From assembly GCA_030674155.1 (NCBI GenBank), contig CM060318.1, forward strand, positions 68,643,394 to 68,658,393: 15,000 nucleotides of DNA, written 5' to 3'. Shown here in pieces: positions 7,226-14,878 of this stretch. The notes under the pieces were generated by a model, which saw only the letters and a list, made by a program, of their open reading frames with translations, ran no database searches and was not told where the DNA came from. How positions within the stretch are numbered: position 1 is the first letter of the stretch; each line of letters starts with the position of its first letter. The position numbers were made by a program, and so were the translations under genes. The DNA is from Stramonita haemastoma (lineage: Eukaryota > Mollusca > Gastropoda > Neogastropoda > Muricidae).

Positions 7226-7276
7226 ACACGCACACGCACACGCACACACACGCGCGCGCGCGCACGCGCGCGAGCA
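7226..7276. repeat. (CACACG)n / (CG)n alternating block
   Basis: Hexamer CGCACA repeats followed by CG alternation (7251-7272). It is a separate block 40 bp from the previous one and appears to be of the same kind. Confidence 0.94.
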
Positions 7277-7489
7277 CAACACAGAGAAGTAAATCTACCA
7301 GACCATTTGTCGCATTCTCATTTCAACAGCTTCACACCTATGTATCATACACAAATTGATTTTTTCTCTCCACAATTTGTCGGTGGCCCAGATGTCGCAC
7401 CTTGTGGGAAACAGCACGACAGGTGATTTAGGGACTCTGTGTTGTCAATATTTCAGCGCTATCAACAGTCATTTCCAGTCTGAACGTGG
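7277..7489. other. Unassigned sequence
   Basis: A plus-strand frame (7356-7592) starts here but runs on into the tRNA-like head of the next SINE, so I do not call it a gene. No other feature is visible. Confidence 0.5.
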
Positions 7490-7890
7490 ATGGATAGTCT
7501 CTAATCGAGAGGTAACTGACCTACCTGCCTTGAAAGCCAGACACGTAGGTTCGAGCCCCGTTTATGCACAAGCTCCACGAGTGGTGATCTGAGCGCTAGT
7601 CTTTCGAATGAGACGACAAACCAAGTTCTGTACGGAACATGTATGCATCGCGGTACAGGAATCTATCGCGACAAGAGAGTTGGTCTTAAAGTTTGTAGAT
7701 AAAAAAAGTCACTCTTGATAGGGGAAACAGACACACATAAAAGCAAGATTATTTGAAAAACATTAACTTAAAAAGAAAAAAGGGTGGCACTGCTCTTGCA
7801 ACAGTGTATTCTCTTTATTTCCCCAGACTGAGCAGCCCCAATATGCAGAGAAAAGTGTCGTGTTTGAAATGTATTGTATGCGATTCAATG
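7490..7890 (+). mobile_element. SINE B, copy 1
   Basis: A decayed tRNA-like head is followed by B box GGTTCGAGCC at 7548-7557; the A box (about 7490-7515) is degenerate. The body has the block order of copy 2 at 13950-14466: GCTAGTCTTTCGAATGAGAC, then ACAAGAGAGTTG, AAAAAGTCACT, AGGGTGGCACTGCTCTTG, and a CCAGACTGAGCAGCCC segment. I recall this block order from a common gastropod SINE. The 3' end fades into TGTATTGTATGCGATTCAATG, a decayed relative of the pentamer tail of copy 2. Confidence 0.83.
7548..7557 (+). promoter_or_regulatory. RNA polymerase III B box of SINE B copy 1
   Basis: GGTTCGAGCC is a perfect B-box match. The A box upstream is poorly conserved, so promoter activity is doubtful. 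Confidence 0.75.
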
Positions 7891-8004
7891 AATTGTTGAA
7901 ATAGTTGTTTCCTAAAACTGGAATTTTATCTCCTTTCTATTTTTTAAACTGAATCTTAGATTACAGTTCACTGTAGCTGTATAATTATGCCCCAGCGTGT
8001 GAAC

Positions 8005-8640
8005 AAAAATAATTTAGTTCCATCAGAACAAAATTTCTATTGTGAAAGAAAAGTAATTATTTTTTCAGGAAGAGTAATTTTGATGGACAGGAAAGTCATC
8101 GTTGTCATAACAAAAGAGTTCATTTGAAGGTCAGATGAGTCAACTTTGTTATGAAAATGATCATCTTCATCGTCAGAAAAGTAGCTTTATTTCAGGGAAG
8201 AGTGGGGGGGGGGGGGGGGGGGGGTTGTTTGGTTATCATAGAAAGAGTGCATTTATTGTTATTCGCCAAACGTATTTCACAGCTCATCTCAGAAGGAATA
8301 ATTTTTAATGGTTGAAGAAAAAGCAAATAAACAACCAAAAAAACCCCGTCATTTTTTTTTTAAAATCATGAAACGAATGATATTCATTGTCAAGTGGATA
8401 GTTCTCATGATCGACAGATTTTATTTTCATCCACAAAAAGAGTAAATCTGTATGAAAAGGTAATTTTCAGTGTAAAAAAAAAAAAGATTTTTGTCATGGA
8501 TGGGGTAACTTTGATTATTAAACATTTTTTCGACAAATAGAAAGATTGAATTTACACACTCCTCAATTTCTTTCATATAAAATTTATTTTCTGAGAGTAG
8601 TTTATTTTAAATGTGTTTATTTTTCAGAGAGTGGTTTTTG
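8005..8640. repeat. Decayed tandem array, 21-22 bp period
   Basis: Units start at 8005, 8027, 8048, 8069, 8091, 8113, 8135, 8156, 8177 and 8198 (spacing 21-22 bp). Each tends to start with an A-rich AAAGAGT-like motif, have T-rich sequence in the middle and end TCAG or similar. Further units are visible at 8241, 8436, 8457, 8481, 8501 and 8541. A G-run (8204-8224) interrupts it. Three more units (9206, 9228, 9250) lie beyond the SINE at 8700-9181. The mixed 21/22 spacing argues against a coding repeat. I do not recognise the unit. Confidence 0.65.
8204..8224. repeat. Poly(G), 21 bp
   Basis: Uninterrupted G-run lying inside a unit of the 21-22 bp array. Confidence 0.95.
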
Positions 8641-8699
8641 GCCTGAAAAAAAAACAACACTCGTTATTATCATCTCTTTTATCTAGACTATATTATAGG

Positions 8700-9181
8700 G
8701 GCAGGACGAAAGGGCTTGAGGTTAGAAGAGCGTTGCGCTGGCAAAGTGAGGGCCTGGGATCCAGCCCGTTTCAAGCCACCACACCACCCAGACAAGCGTT
8801 TAAGGGGATTTTTTCCCCAGGAGTCGACATCAGTGCTGACTCCACTCCCCCAGAAGTCCTTTGGAGGAGTCTATAAAAACAACCAAAAAAACCCAAAAAA
8901 ACTAAGACCCCATGTGCGAACGCACGTAGAACATGGCACCCACATGTTAAAACCCGTGCCGCCTCTCGGAAGTGTAGGCCATTTATGTCGGTAAGAACGG
9001 ATCATCATAAAATTTATATGTTTTTAAAAAAATACTGCATGTAGTATGTACACTGATTTCTTTAGGCATCATCCCTAAGTTGGAATGCCGCTACCTTCAT
9101 AATGGGCAAAATGGTCGCAAACACAAAAAAGCACATCACTGGTAAACCTCGGAACTCTAGCCGAGCGGAGCGACAAAAAAA
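8700..9181 (+). mobile_element. SINE A, copy 6, with type-2 tail (full-length mosaic)
   Basis: The head is degenerate: TTGCGCTGGCAA and CCTGGG match copy 2 but the A and B boxes are mutated. The body matches family A, including hairpin GGAGTC (8820-8825) / GACTCC (8838-8843), a GTGCGAACGCACGTAGAACAT segment and a GTAGGCCATTTATG segment. After about 9010 it diverges from the hairpin-ended 3' end of copies 2, 4 and 5. From 9070 it carries the type-2 tail (TAAGTTGGAATGCCGCTACC, then ATGGTCGCAAACAC, then CTCTAGCCGAGCGG). A poly(A) stretch ends it. It sits within the 21-22 bp array. Confidence 0.8.
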
Positions 9182-9205
9182 TCTGTCCTGTCCAGTTTTC
9201 ACCAC

Positions 9206-9271
9206 AAAGCAGTCACCTTCATCGTCAAAGGAATAGCTATTATCTCCAGAATTTTTTCTGTATGAAATTTA
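9206..9271. repeat. Outlying units of the 21-22 bp array
   Basis: Three units at 9206, 9228 and 9250. CACCTTCATCGTCA at 9214-9227 resembles CATCTTCATCGTCAG at 8162-8176, and GAATAGCTATTATCTCCAG resembles AAGTAGCTTTATTTCAG. This suggests the array once continued through the SINE insertion point. Confidence 0.5.
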
Positions 9272-9397
9272 ATACAAACATGTGGGTAGATTGCAATGTC
9301 TAGTGAAACAGGAACTGTTCCTAGTAAAACAAAAAAAAAACATGTATCTCTTAAGTCTTTGTTATTGCAAGTCTGTGTTCAAACGTTCGGGATATAG

Positions 9398-9411
9398 AAA
9401 TCTCTGCATGC

Positions 9412-9455
<44 letters not shown>

Positions 9456-9463
9456 CTGCTTGC
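9398..9463. repeat. Poly(A)40 flanked by a direct repeat
   Basis: A40 at 9413-9452. AAATCTCTGCATGC (9398-9411) lies on the left and AAATCTCTGCTTGC (9450-9463) on the right, matching at 13 of 14 positions. The layout resembles a target-site duplication around a tail-only retroposon insertion. Confidence 0.85.
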
Positions 9464-9490
9464 AACAATAAATGAGACTGTTATTAACAT

Positions 9491-9550
9491 AATTGCTAAA
9501 TCTATAGAGCAATTTAATATAATAGCTAGATCTATAGAGCAATTTAAAGT
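9491..9550. repeat. 30-bp tandem duplication
   Basis: Units 9491-9520 and 9521-9550 match at 26 of 30 positions. The first unit contains a perfect 7-bp inverted repeat (AATTGCT / AGCAATT, 10-base spacer); the second has one mismatch in it. Confidence 0.93.
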
Positions 9551-9559
9551 GCAATTCTA

Positions 9560-9754
9560 ATGACAGTTTTAGATCTAGTGTACAGCTATCTTTTTCATGA
9601 CGAAAATCATCCTTTTATGTGTGAAAATGATATATTCAAAAGAAAAATAATTTCTATGAACTACGAAACATTGTGGACTGGCTGTGTTGAGTGCAGTGAG
9701 AATCAAAGTATGGCCCAAAAGATGAAGAAAAGGGTTTTTGAAACCAAGAGATGA
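9560..9754 (+). other. Unassigned 64-codon open frame with overlapping AATAAA
   Basis: ATG at 9560, stop TGA at 9752-9754, and a polyadenylation-type AATAAA at 9754-9759 overlapping the stop. The composition is not low-complexity, unlike most frames here. No domain is recognised. An in-frame stop at 9545-9547 closes the frame upstream, and there is no clear polypyrimidine tract and acceptor. It could be chance, or the last exon of an unknown gene. Confidence 0.12.
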
Positions 9755-9759
9755 ATAAA

Positions 9760-10036
9760 ACGTTGTTTAATTAAACTTAAGAGATGGATTATTCTGGACA
9801 CCACTGACTCTTGTCAGAGAAAGAAAGTGCAGGTAGACACACTCACACAAAACGTATGCACGATTGTGTTGGTTTAAAGATAATTCATTCAATACACTTA
9901 CAACATAAACAAACGACAAGACAGTAGGGGAAAGGCATAAGGCTATTATGTCATTGTGCAGTTTGGATCAGTATTTGATGGCTAACTCGTTTATTATATT
10001 ATCATCATCATTATTGTCATCATATAATCATCATTC

Positions 10037-10038
<2 letters not shown>
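9760..10038. other. Unassigned sequence, ATC-rich at right end
   Basis: No gene seen. From about 9990 imperfect ATC and ATT triplets lead into the ATCT array. Confidence 0.55.
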
Positions 10039-10074
<36 letters not shown>

Positions 10075-10075
10075 A

Positions 10076-10110
<35 letters not shown>
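10039..10110. repeat. (ATCT)n microsatellite
   Basis: ATCT tetranucleotide repeat with one interruption (TATCATATCT near 10073). Confidence 0.97.
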
Positions 10111-10929
10111 TCATTTGCTTATGAAAATACGAGGACTCCTCATTTTTTGCTCCTTTGCCCCTTCCAGTCAATGACCCTTTGTTTACGCTGTTTTCTCAGG
10201 ACTGGAGGTGGTGGTCACAAGGTCGAGAGAGTGGAAAGAAAGGGTGGGATGGGGCACACAACCTCCTCCATCCCTCCCTCCTCCTTCATTAATTAATCCC
10301 CAACATGGCCGTTTTCGTGCCTAATTCTCATTACTGTGGTACAGGCACCCTGTGTTGTTTACACTGTTAAAAAAGAGATCCACGGGGAATGATGAATGAA
10401 GCGGAAGTTCCACAGTCGTCAGAGCGGCCAGGTAGCGTAGTTAGTTACACCGAACTGAATTACGCTAATGTCAGGTACTCATTTTTTTCCCCCTTCTGTT
10501 TTTCTTTAAGGTCAGGAACATCCGATGTTGGAGAGAACGCCACTAAAACGTACTTAACCCCCTGCACTGTGGTGACATGACACTCCAGCAGTGACTGGAT
10601 ATTATATTCTTGACATTGTACTTTGAAGAGGGCTCGTAATGTTTTATAGGAATCGATGTTTTAGTAAGCTGGCAGAAGGCTGCATAGGTTGGCTGGGGGT
10701 GACTGTATACAAGCAAAGAGTGAATGATGATAGACATTCTGCCTGTCTTTTACCTGGTGTGGGTTTTTTTTGTATTGTGTTTCTATGTTCTTCATTACCC
10801 CCATCTTCTCATCTTTCCACACAGAAGTAGATCTAGGTCTGTCAATAGTTGAAACAGGCAGAATGAATCGAAGATAAAGAAGTTAGTACCTTTTCCATGT
10901 TTTGTCTTATTAATTTTGTTTGTCTGGTG
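10111..10929. other. Unassigned sequence with one strong hairpin
   Basis: No gene recognised. The frames at 10389-10580, 10543-10737 and 10639-10830 are short and domain-less. The notable item is the inverted repeat at 10433-10467, annotated separately. Confidence 0.55.
10433..10467. other. Imperfect hairpin, 14-bp stem
   Basis: Left arm TAGCGTAGTTAGTT (10433-10446), loop ACACCG, right arm AACTGAATTACGCTA (10453-10467). The arms pair over 14 bp with one G-T wobble and one bulged base. The left arm also resembles a tRNA A box (GGTAGCGTAGTTAG), but no B box follows within 60 bp. Confidence 0.7.
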
Positions 10930-10930
10930 T

Positions 10931-10931
10931 G

Positions 10932-10984
<53 letters not shown>
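10931..10984. repeat. (AC)n microsatellite
   Basis: Perfect AC dinucleotide repeat. Confidence 0.97.
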
Positions 10985-10988
<4 letters not shown>

Positions 10989-11119
10989 CTGACATTCCAT
11001 TTAATTCTTGTTGTCAAGTCACAAACACTGTAATCATCCCATGAAGGGTAATTCCAATACTGACAGGCATAATAATAATATTGTAGTTTGTTATTGATAC
11101 AGCTGTTTTTGTTCCCACA

Positions 11120-11205
11120 TAGGTAGCTTGATGAAAGAAGCAAAAGCATTGCTTATTCAATGTACCATCTGGAAATTAAGAAGAAAAAAACACCTGACAT
11201 TGACA
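11120..11205 (+). mobile_element. Decayed SINE 3' end, family D
   Basis: TAGGTAGCTTGATG, then CAATGTACCATCTGGAAATT, aligns in order with 4836-4900. A GACATTGACATC stretch at about 11195-11210 may be what remains of the GACTTT tail. No head is visible upstream. A 61-codon frame across it is incidental. Confidence 0.5.
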
Positions 11206-12485
11206 TCAGTGGTATGTCTCCTTTCTTTTTCTTTTCCTCACTTGAAACATTCATTCAAACAGGATTTGTTTGAAGTTGAAGAATCCCACCTAACCTGGCA
11301 GCCATCATTTTAAACATGGCGCCTTTCCCCCACAGCAGAAGCTTTTTTCTCTTCAACAACACTCATTTCAAAGAATGCCCCCTGTGGCTCGCATAACGAA
11401 CTTTCTAACGAAGATTACTTTTCAGGTTTTAGCCAAATTCTTGCTGTTTTGTGGCTGCGATGTGTGAAAAAGTAATCTCTTAACTCCTCTCGCCAAGAAC
11501 AAACATAAAACAGTCTACATCAGGTCTACCGAGTCTGCAAATGACATGACACGCCAGATATGTTAATGAGCCCTTTTTCAACTCTGAAAAAAAACGCCAC
11601 CCAAAAACACAACCACAAAAAGCACCTCCTAAAGAGCCTAAGGCGAAGAGATGAGAAATGATGGGGGACGAAAAAAACAAGAAAGAATCTGCGTTTTGGG
11701 AGGGAGCAGATACTGGGAAGGAGGGGGGTGGGAGTAAAGATGGAGGCCCTCCCATACAACAAGGAAAAGTTGGGGAGAAGCAGGAGGGGGGCACAGAGAG
11801 AGGCGGGTGATGAAACGAGGTCATACAAAGGCAACTGGGTCAAGGCGCCAGTGCGCCACAATGGATGCGCAGTCTACACCACTCGCTGATGTGATTGGCT
11901 AAAACGCTCGCACGAGACGCGCTGGGGCAAAGCTGGCCAAGGACACGCCAGTTTCCCTCTTCCCTGTGACTCCAACCGCGCTATTCTCGCTTTCGGGGAC
12001 GCACTCACCTAGCACCGTCAATTTTGAATGAACGTCTAGACGATCAATACCCCAAGGCCATGCTAAAACATCCCCCCCTCCCTCTTTCTTTATAGGAGAG
12101 AAAAGAAAATTCATCACGCAGACAGTCAGCGACATATCTATCAATAACATCAATAGCTTTATACTAAACGCCCCAAACGTATTCTGGTATTTAAAAAAAA
12201 AAATCCAACGAAAGGGTGTACTCCCCCAGAGGTCCAAATGCCGGTCCCGGTTTTTCTTCTTTTTTTTTCCCATCATGTGCGGGCTGAAGGTCATACGCAC
12301 TGACTTGACGGGGTGACCGGCTCAAGAGTTCAGTGGGTCGAAACCACAGCACGCTGGCTTTAGACTGCGATAAGTAAGCACAGACTGTGCTGTGCTGTGC
12401 CCCCATCCCCTGTATGGTAGCTCGATAGAGCCAAAACTGGATAACTTTCGATTTTCTGACTCTCCATCTCTTGTTTATCTTATTT
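11206..12485. other. Longest stretch without arrays or recognised SINEs
   Basis: About 1.28 kb with only short A, C or T runs. The two overlapping minus-strand frames near 11480-11861 are rich in P, S, F and L, reflecting purine-rich plus-strand sequence, and I recognise no domain in them. If this locus has a gene-related or regulatory unit, this is the likeliest place for it. A CpG-rich patch at 11846-12001 and a palindrome CGTCTAGACG at 12033-12042 stand out. Confidence 0.5.
11846..12001. promoter_or_regulatory. CpG-rich patch with inverted CCAAT box, candidate promoter
   Basis: I count 15 CpG dinucleotides in 156 bp, far denser than the surrounding unique sequence. CCAAT on the minus strand at 11894-11898 sits inside it (plus strand GATTGGCT). 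No TATA box, recognisable first exon or initiator is visible, so promoter function is inference only. Confidence 0.22.
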
Positions 12486-12536
12486 GTCTGTCTTGTCTGT
12501 CTGTCTGTCTGTCTGTCTCTGTCTCTCTTCTCTGTC

Positions 12537-12583
<47 letters not shown>

Positions 12584-12652
12584 CTGTCTCTCTTTCTCTG
12601 TGTGTGACTGTCTCTGTCTGTCTGTCTGTCTGTCTGTCTTCTGTCTCTCTCT

Positions 12653-12708
<56 letters not shown>
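12486..12708. repeat. (CTGT)n / (CT)n compound pyrimidine array
   Basis: CTGT tetranucleotides and CT dinucleotides alternate in blocks: CTGT at 12489-12515, CT at 12542-12577, CTGT at 12616-12640, CT at 12643-12708. Long RERE and SLSL frames on either strand are repeat translations. Confidence 0.96.
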
Positions 12709-12709
<1 letters not shown>

Positions 12710-12875
12710 GTTTTCTATCATCTACTGAGTTGTTGTTTCTCTCTTTTTTGTAATAGTTCATTTATGTGGGTGTGTTAATATGAATTATTTGCGGCTTTTT
12801 TTTTGTGTCAGACTAATCAGTGTGATTGTCAACTTTAATGTCACACCTATTGTACGAGGTTGTTGGCCTGAATCA

Positions 12876-12878
<3 letters not shown>
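12709..12878. other. Unassigned spacer
   Basis: Short T-rich sequence between two large arrays; nothing recognised. Confidence 0.5.
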
Positions 12879-13183
<305 letters not shown>

Positions 13184-13510
13184 GCCCGCGGATATTTTTT
13201 TTTATATCCTACATTGTTGGTCTGGTCTCATAAGAGTTATTATTATAGATGCTATATTGATAGAGCTGTGTCCCAGGTAGTTGTCACTATAGCATTATGG
13301 ATATTATGAACACCACCACCACCAACAACAACAAGAACACAGCGCTGCCCACAGAAGAATGGGGTGAGGGAGAATTACTATCTTTTAGTGTCAAGGATTA
13401 ACTGGCCTAATGTCTGTCAGATATGGAGCTCTGTCTATCTCCCTTAAAACGTAGCGTTGTCAGAGGATATTTTACTTCCAACACAACCATCTTCATACCA
13501 ACCCTTGACA
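13184..13510. other. Unassigned sequence
   Basis: No gene. A 6-bp inverted repeat (GGATAT 13190-13195, ATATCC 13204-13209) spans a T8 spacer. A short CCA then CAA triplet run lies at about 13310-13333. Confidence 0.55.
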
Positions 13511-13592
13511 GACGCTATAGCCCAGTGGTTAAGACCGTTTAACTTCAACCCTGTGAGTCCAGAAGGTCGTGGGTTCGAATCTCGGTGGCGTC
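13511..13592 (+). other. tRNA-Ser-like SINE head (not a functional tRNA)
   Basis: 82 nt, the usual length of a type II tRNA such as tRNA-Ser. The acceptor stem pairs over 7 bp (GACGCTA with TGGCGTC, one G-T wobble) and AGTGGTTAAG is as in tRNA-Ser. The T arm has one mismatch and two wobbles, the D stem has a mismatch, and the anticodon stem does not pair, with position 33 not T. It is therefore a SINE head rather than a tRNA gene. Confidence 0.75.
13518..13582 (+). promoter_or_regulatory. RNA polymerase III A and B boxes of SINE C
   Basis: The A box TAGCCCAGTGG is at 13518-13528 and the B box GGTTCGAATCT at 13572-13582, both close to consensus with normal tRNA spacing for a type II tRNA. Confidence 0.85.
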
Positions 13593-13877
13593 TGGTGACT
13601 CAAGGGTGGTAGATTTGTACGAACTCCCAGGTCAACTTCAAGTGCAGCCTGCCAGTGCCTTAATTCCTTTCGTATGTATACACAAGCACAAGATCAGATA
13701 TCCACGTTAAAGATGCCGTGATTCCAATCAGTGTTGGGTGGGTTAGGGAAACACGAACACACCCAGCACACATCACCGAAGTCGGAATGCGGCTACCTTC
13801 ATGGTCGGCAAAAATGGTCCCATGTGCAGAATTTCAACATTGGTGAATTTCAAAGCTCCAGCGGAGAAACAAACAAC

Positions 13878-13908
<31 letters not shown>

Positions 13909-13946
13909 CACACAACACACACACACACACACACACACACAACACA
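13878..13946. repeat. (AC)n linking two SINEs
   Basis: AC repeat with AAC slips. It lies between the tail of SINE C and the head remnant of SINE B copy 2. Confidence 0.95.
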
Positions 13947-13949
13947 ACT

Positions 13950-14466
13950 TCGTGTCATGCAGATAGTGGTTTGATCTCCATTGTGCTCAAAACTTCCCCC
14001 CATCCACTAGACCATGAGTGGTGGTCTGGGTGCTAGTCTTTCAGATGAGACGATAAACCTAAATCCTGTGTGCAGCACACATTTATCACACGTAAAAGAA
14101 CCCACGACGAGAAGAGAGTTGCTGCTTGCAAAATTCAACAAAAAGAAGCCACTGATATGGAGAAAATACACATGCAGACAGGAAAAGACCAAAAAAAAAA
14201 GGGTGGCGCTGCTCTTTTGCTCTCCAGGGGAGAGTAGCCTGAATTTCGTGCAGAGAACTCTGTGGTGACTTAAAGTGGTATACAATGCAATACAATGCAA
14301 TACAACACAATACAACGCACTACAACACAACACAACACAACACAACACAACACAATACAATACAACACAATACAACACAATACAACACAATACAACACAA
14401 TACAATACAATACAATACAATACAATACAATACAATACAATACAATACAATACAATACATTACAAT
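13950..14466 (+). mobile_element. SINE B, copy 2, with pentamer tail
   Basis: The head is truncated, retaining a mutated B box (GGTTTGATCTC, 13968-13978). The body blocks run in the same order as 7490-7890: GTGCTAGTCTTTCAGATGAG, then CACGTAAAAGAACCCACGA, GCTTGCAAAATTC, AGGGTGGCGCTGCTCTTTTG, CTCCAGGGGAGAGTAGCC, and GAATTTCGTGCAGAGAACTC. The tail is a 185-bp TACAA array. Head loss next to a CA tract parallels several family-A copies here. Confidence 0.87.
14281..14465 (+). repeat. (TACAA)n pentamer array, tail of SINE B copy 2
   Basis: Perfect 5-bp register from 14281. Units are TACAA, CACAA, TGCAA and one CGCAC. The left part is mixed, the middle (14361-14400) is four copies of a 10-mer TACAACACAA, and the right part (14401-14455) is eleven pure TACAA units before TACAT. 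The frames spelling YCIVLYC or QYNTIQYN are repeat translations. Confidence 0.96.
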
Positions 14467-14557
14467 AATCCACAGACCAAAGCGGCAGTGCCTTGCAAAG
14501 TTCTCTGCTGAACATCTCTCCATTTGTCTCAGCTGTTACATTCCAACTTCAGAACAG

Positions 14558-14653
14558 TTTTTTCTTTCTTTCTTTCTTTCTTCTTTCTTTCTTTCTTTCT
14601 TTTTCTTTCTTTTTTCTTTCTTTCTGTCTGTCTGTCTGTCTGTCTTTTTTTTT
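14558..14653. repeat. (CTTT)n then (CTGT)n then T-run
   Basis: CTTT tetranucleotides with small slips to 14633, CTGT units at 14634-14645, then T-rich sequence to 14653. Confidence 0.95.
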
Positions 14654-14878
14654 ATAACAGGATAAATCCTGGACTTGTTCCCATTTCTGTCACCTACCGG
14701 AAGCTGAAATGAAATATGGGATCTTTAACGCGCATAATTATATGAACTTTAGCTAAGCTTTAGCTCAGAACTAAGAGAATTAAAGCACTGGCAGGATAAC
14801 GCTGTAAAGTTGACTAGGAGATGGTAGAAATCCTCACGCTGAATTCACTTGACACCGACTTCATGGACCCATACGACT
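14654..14878. other. Unassigned sequence
   Basis: No gene or element recognised. A short near-duplication (TTTAGCTAAGC / TTTAGCTCAGA, about 14748-14770) is present. Confidence 0.5.

Larger units (their letters stand above)
13511..13875 (+). mobile_element. SINE C, full-length, with type-2 tail
   Basis: The tRNA-like head (13511-13592) has A box TAGCCCAGTGG (13518-13528) and B box GGTTCGAATCT (13572-13582). The body contains AACTCCCAGGTCAACTTCA, then CACGTTAAAGATGCCGTGAT, then GTGGGTTAGGGAAACACGAAC, which I recall from a common marine gastropod SINE. The tail from 13774 (CCGAAGTCGGAATGCGGCTA, then ATGGTCGGCAAAAATGGTC, then AGCTCCAGCGGAG) is the type-2 module also attached to SINE A copies. 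A CA tract follows directly. Confidence 0.87.

Noticed and set aside
6859..7426. Overlapping plus-strand frames of 166 and 152 codons rich in H, T, R and A
   Set aside because: Both frames translate CA, CG and GT repeats, and the flanking residues are not conserved domains.
12300..12345. tRNA-like B box (GGGTCGAAACC) suggesting another SINE head
   Set aside because: There is no A box at tRNA spacing and no body similarity to other copies.
12191..12761. Minus-strand RERE/ERER frames suggesting an RS- or coiled-coil-like protein
   Set aside because: The charged region is the CT/CTGT array. The non-repeat part shows no recognisable motif.
13511..13592. A functional tRNA-Ser gene
   Set aside because: The anticodon stem does not pair, position 33 is not T, and SINE body sequence continues directly downstream.
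14007..14523. Minus-strand frames with YCIVLYC repeats
   Set aside because: They translate the TACAA pentamer tail of a SINE, and the remainder is SINE body.
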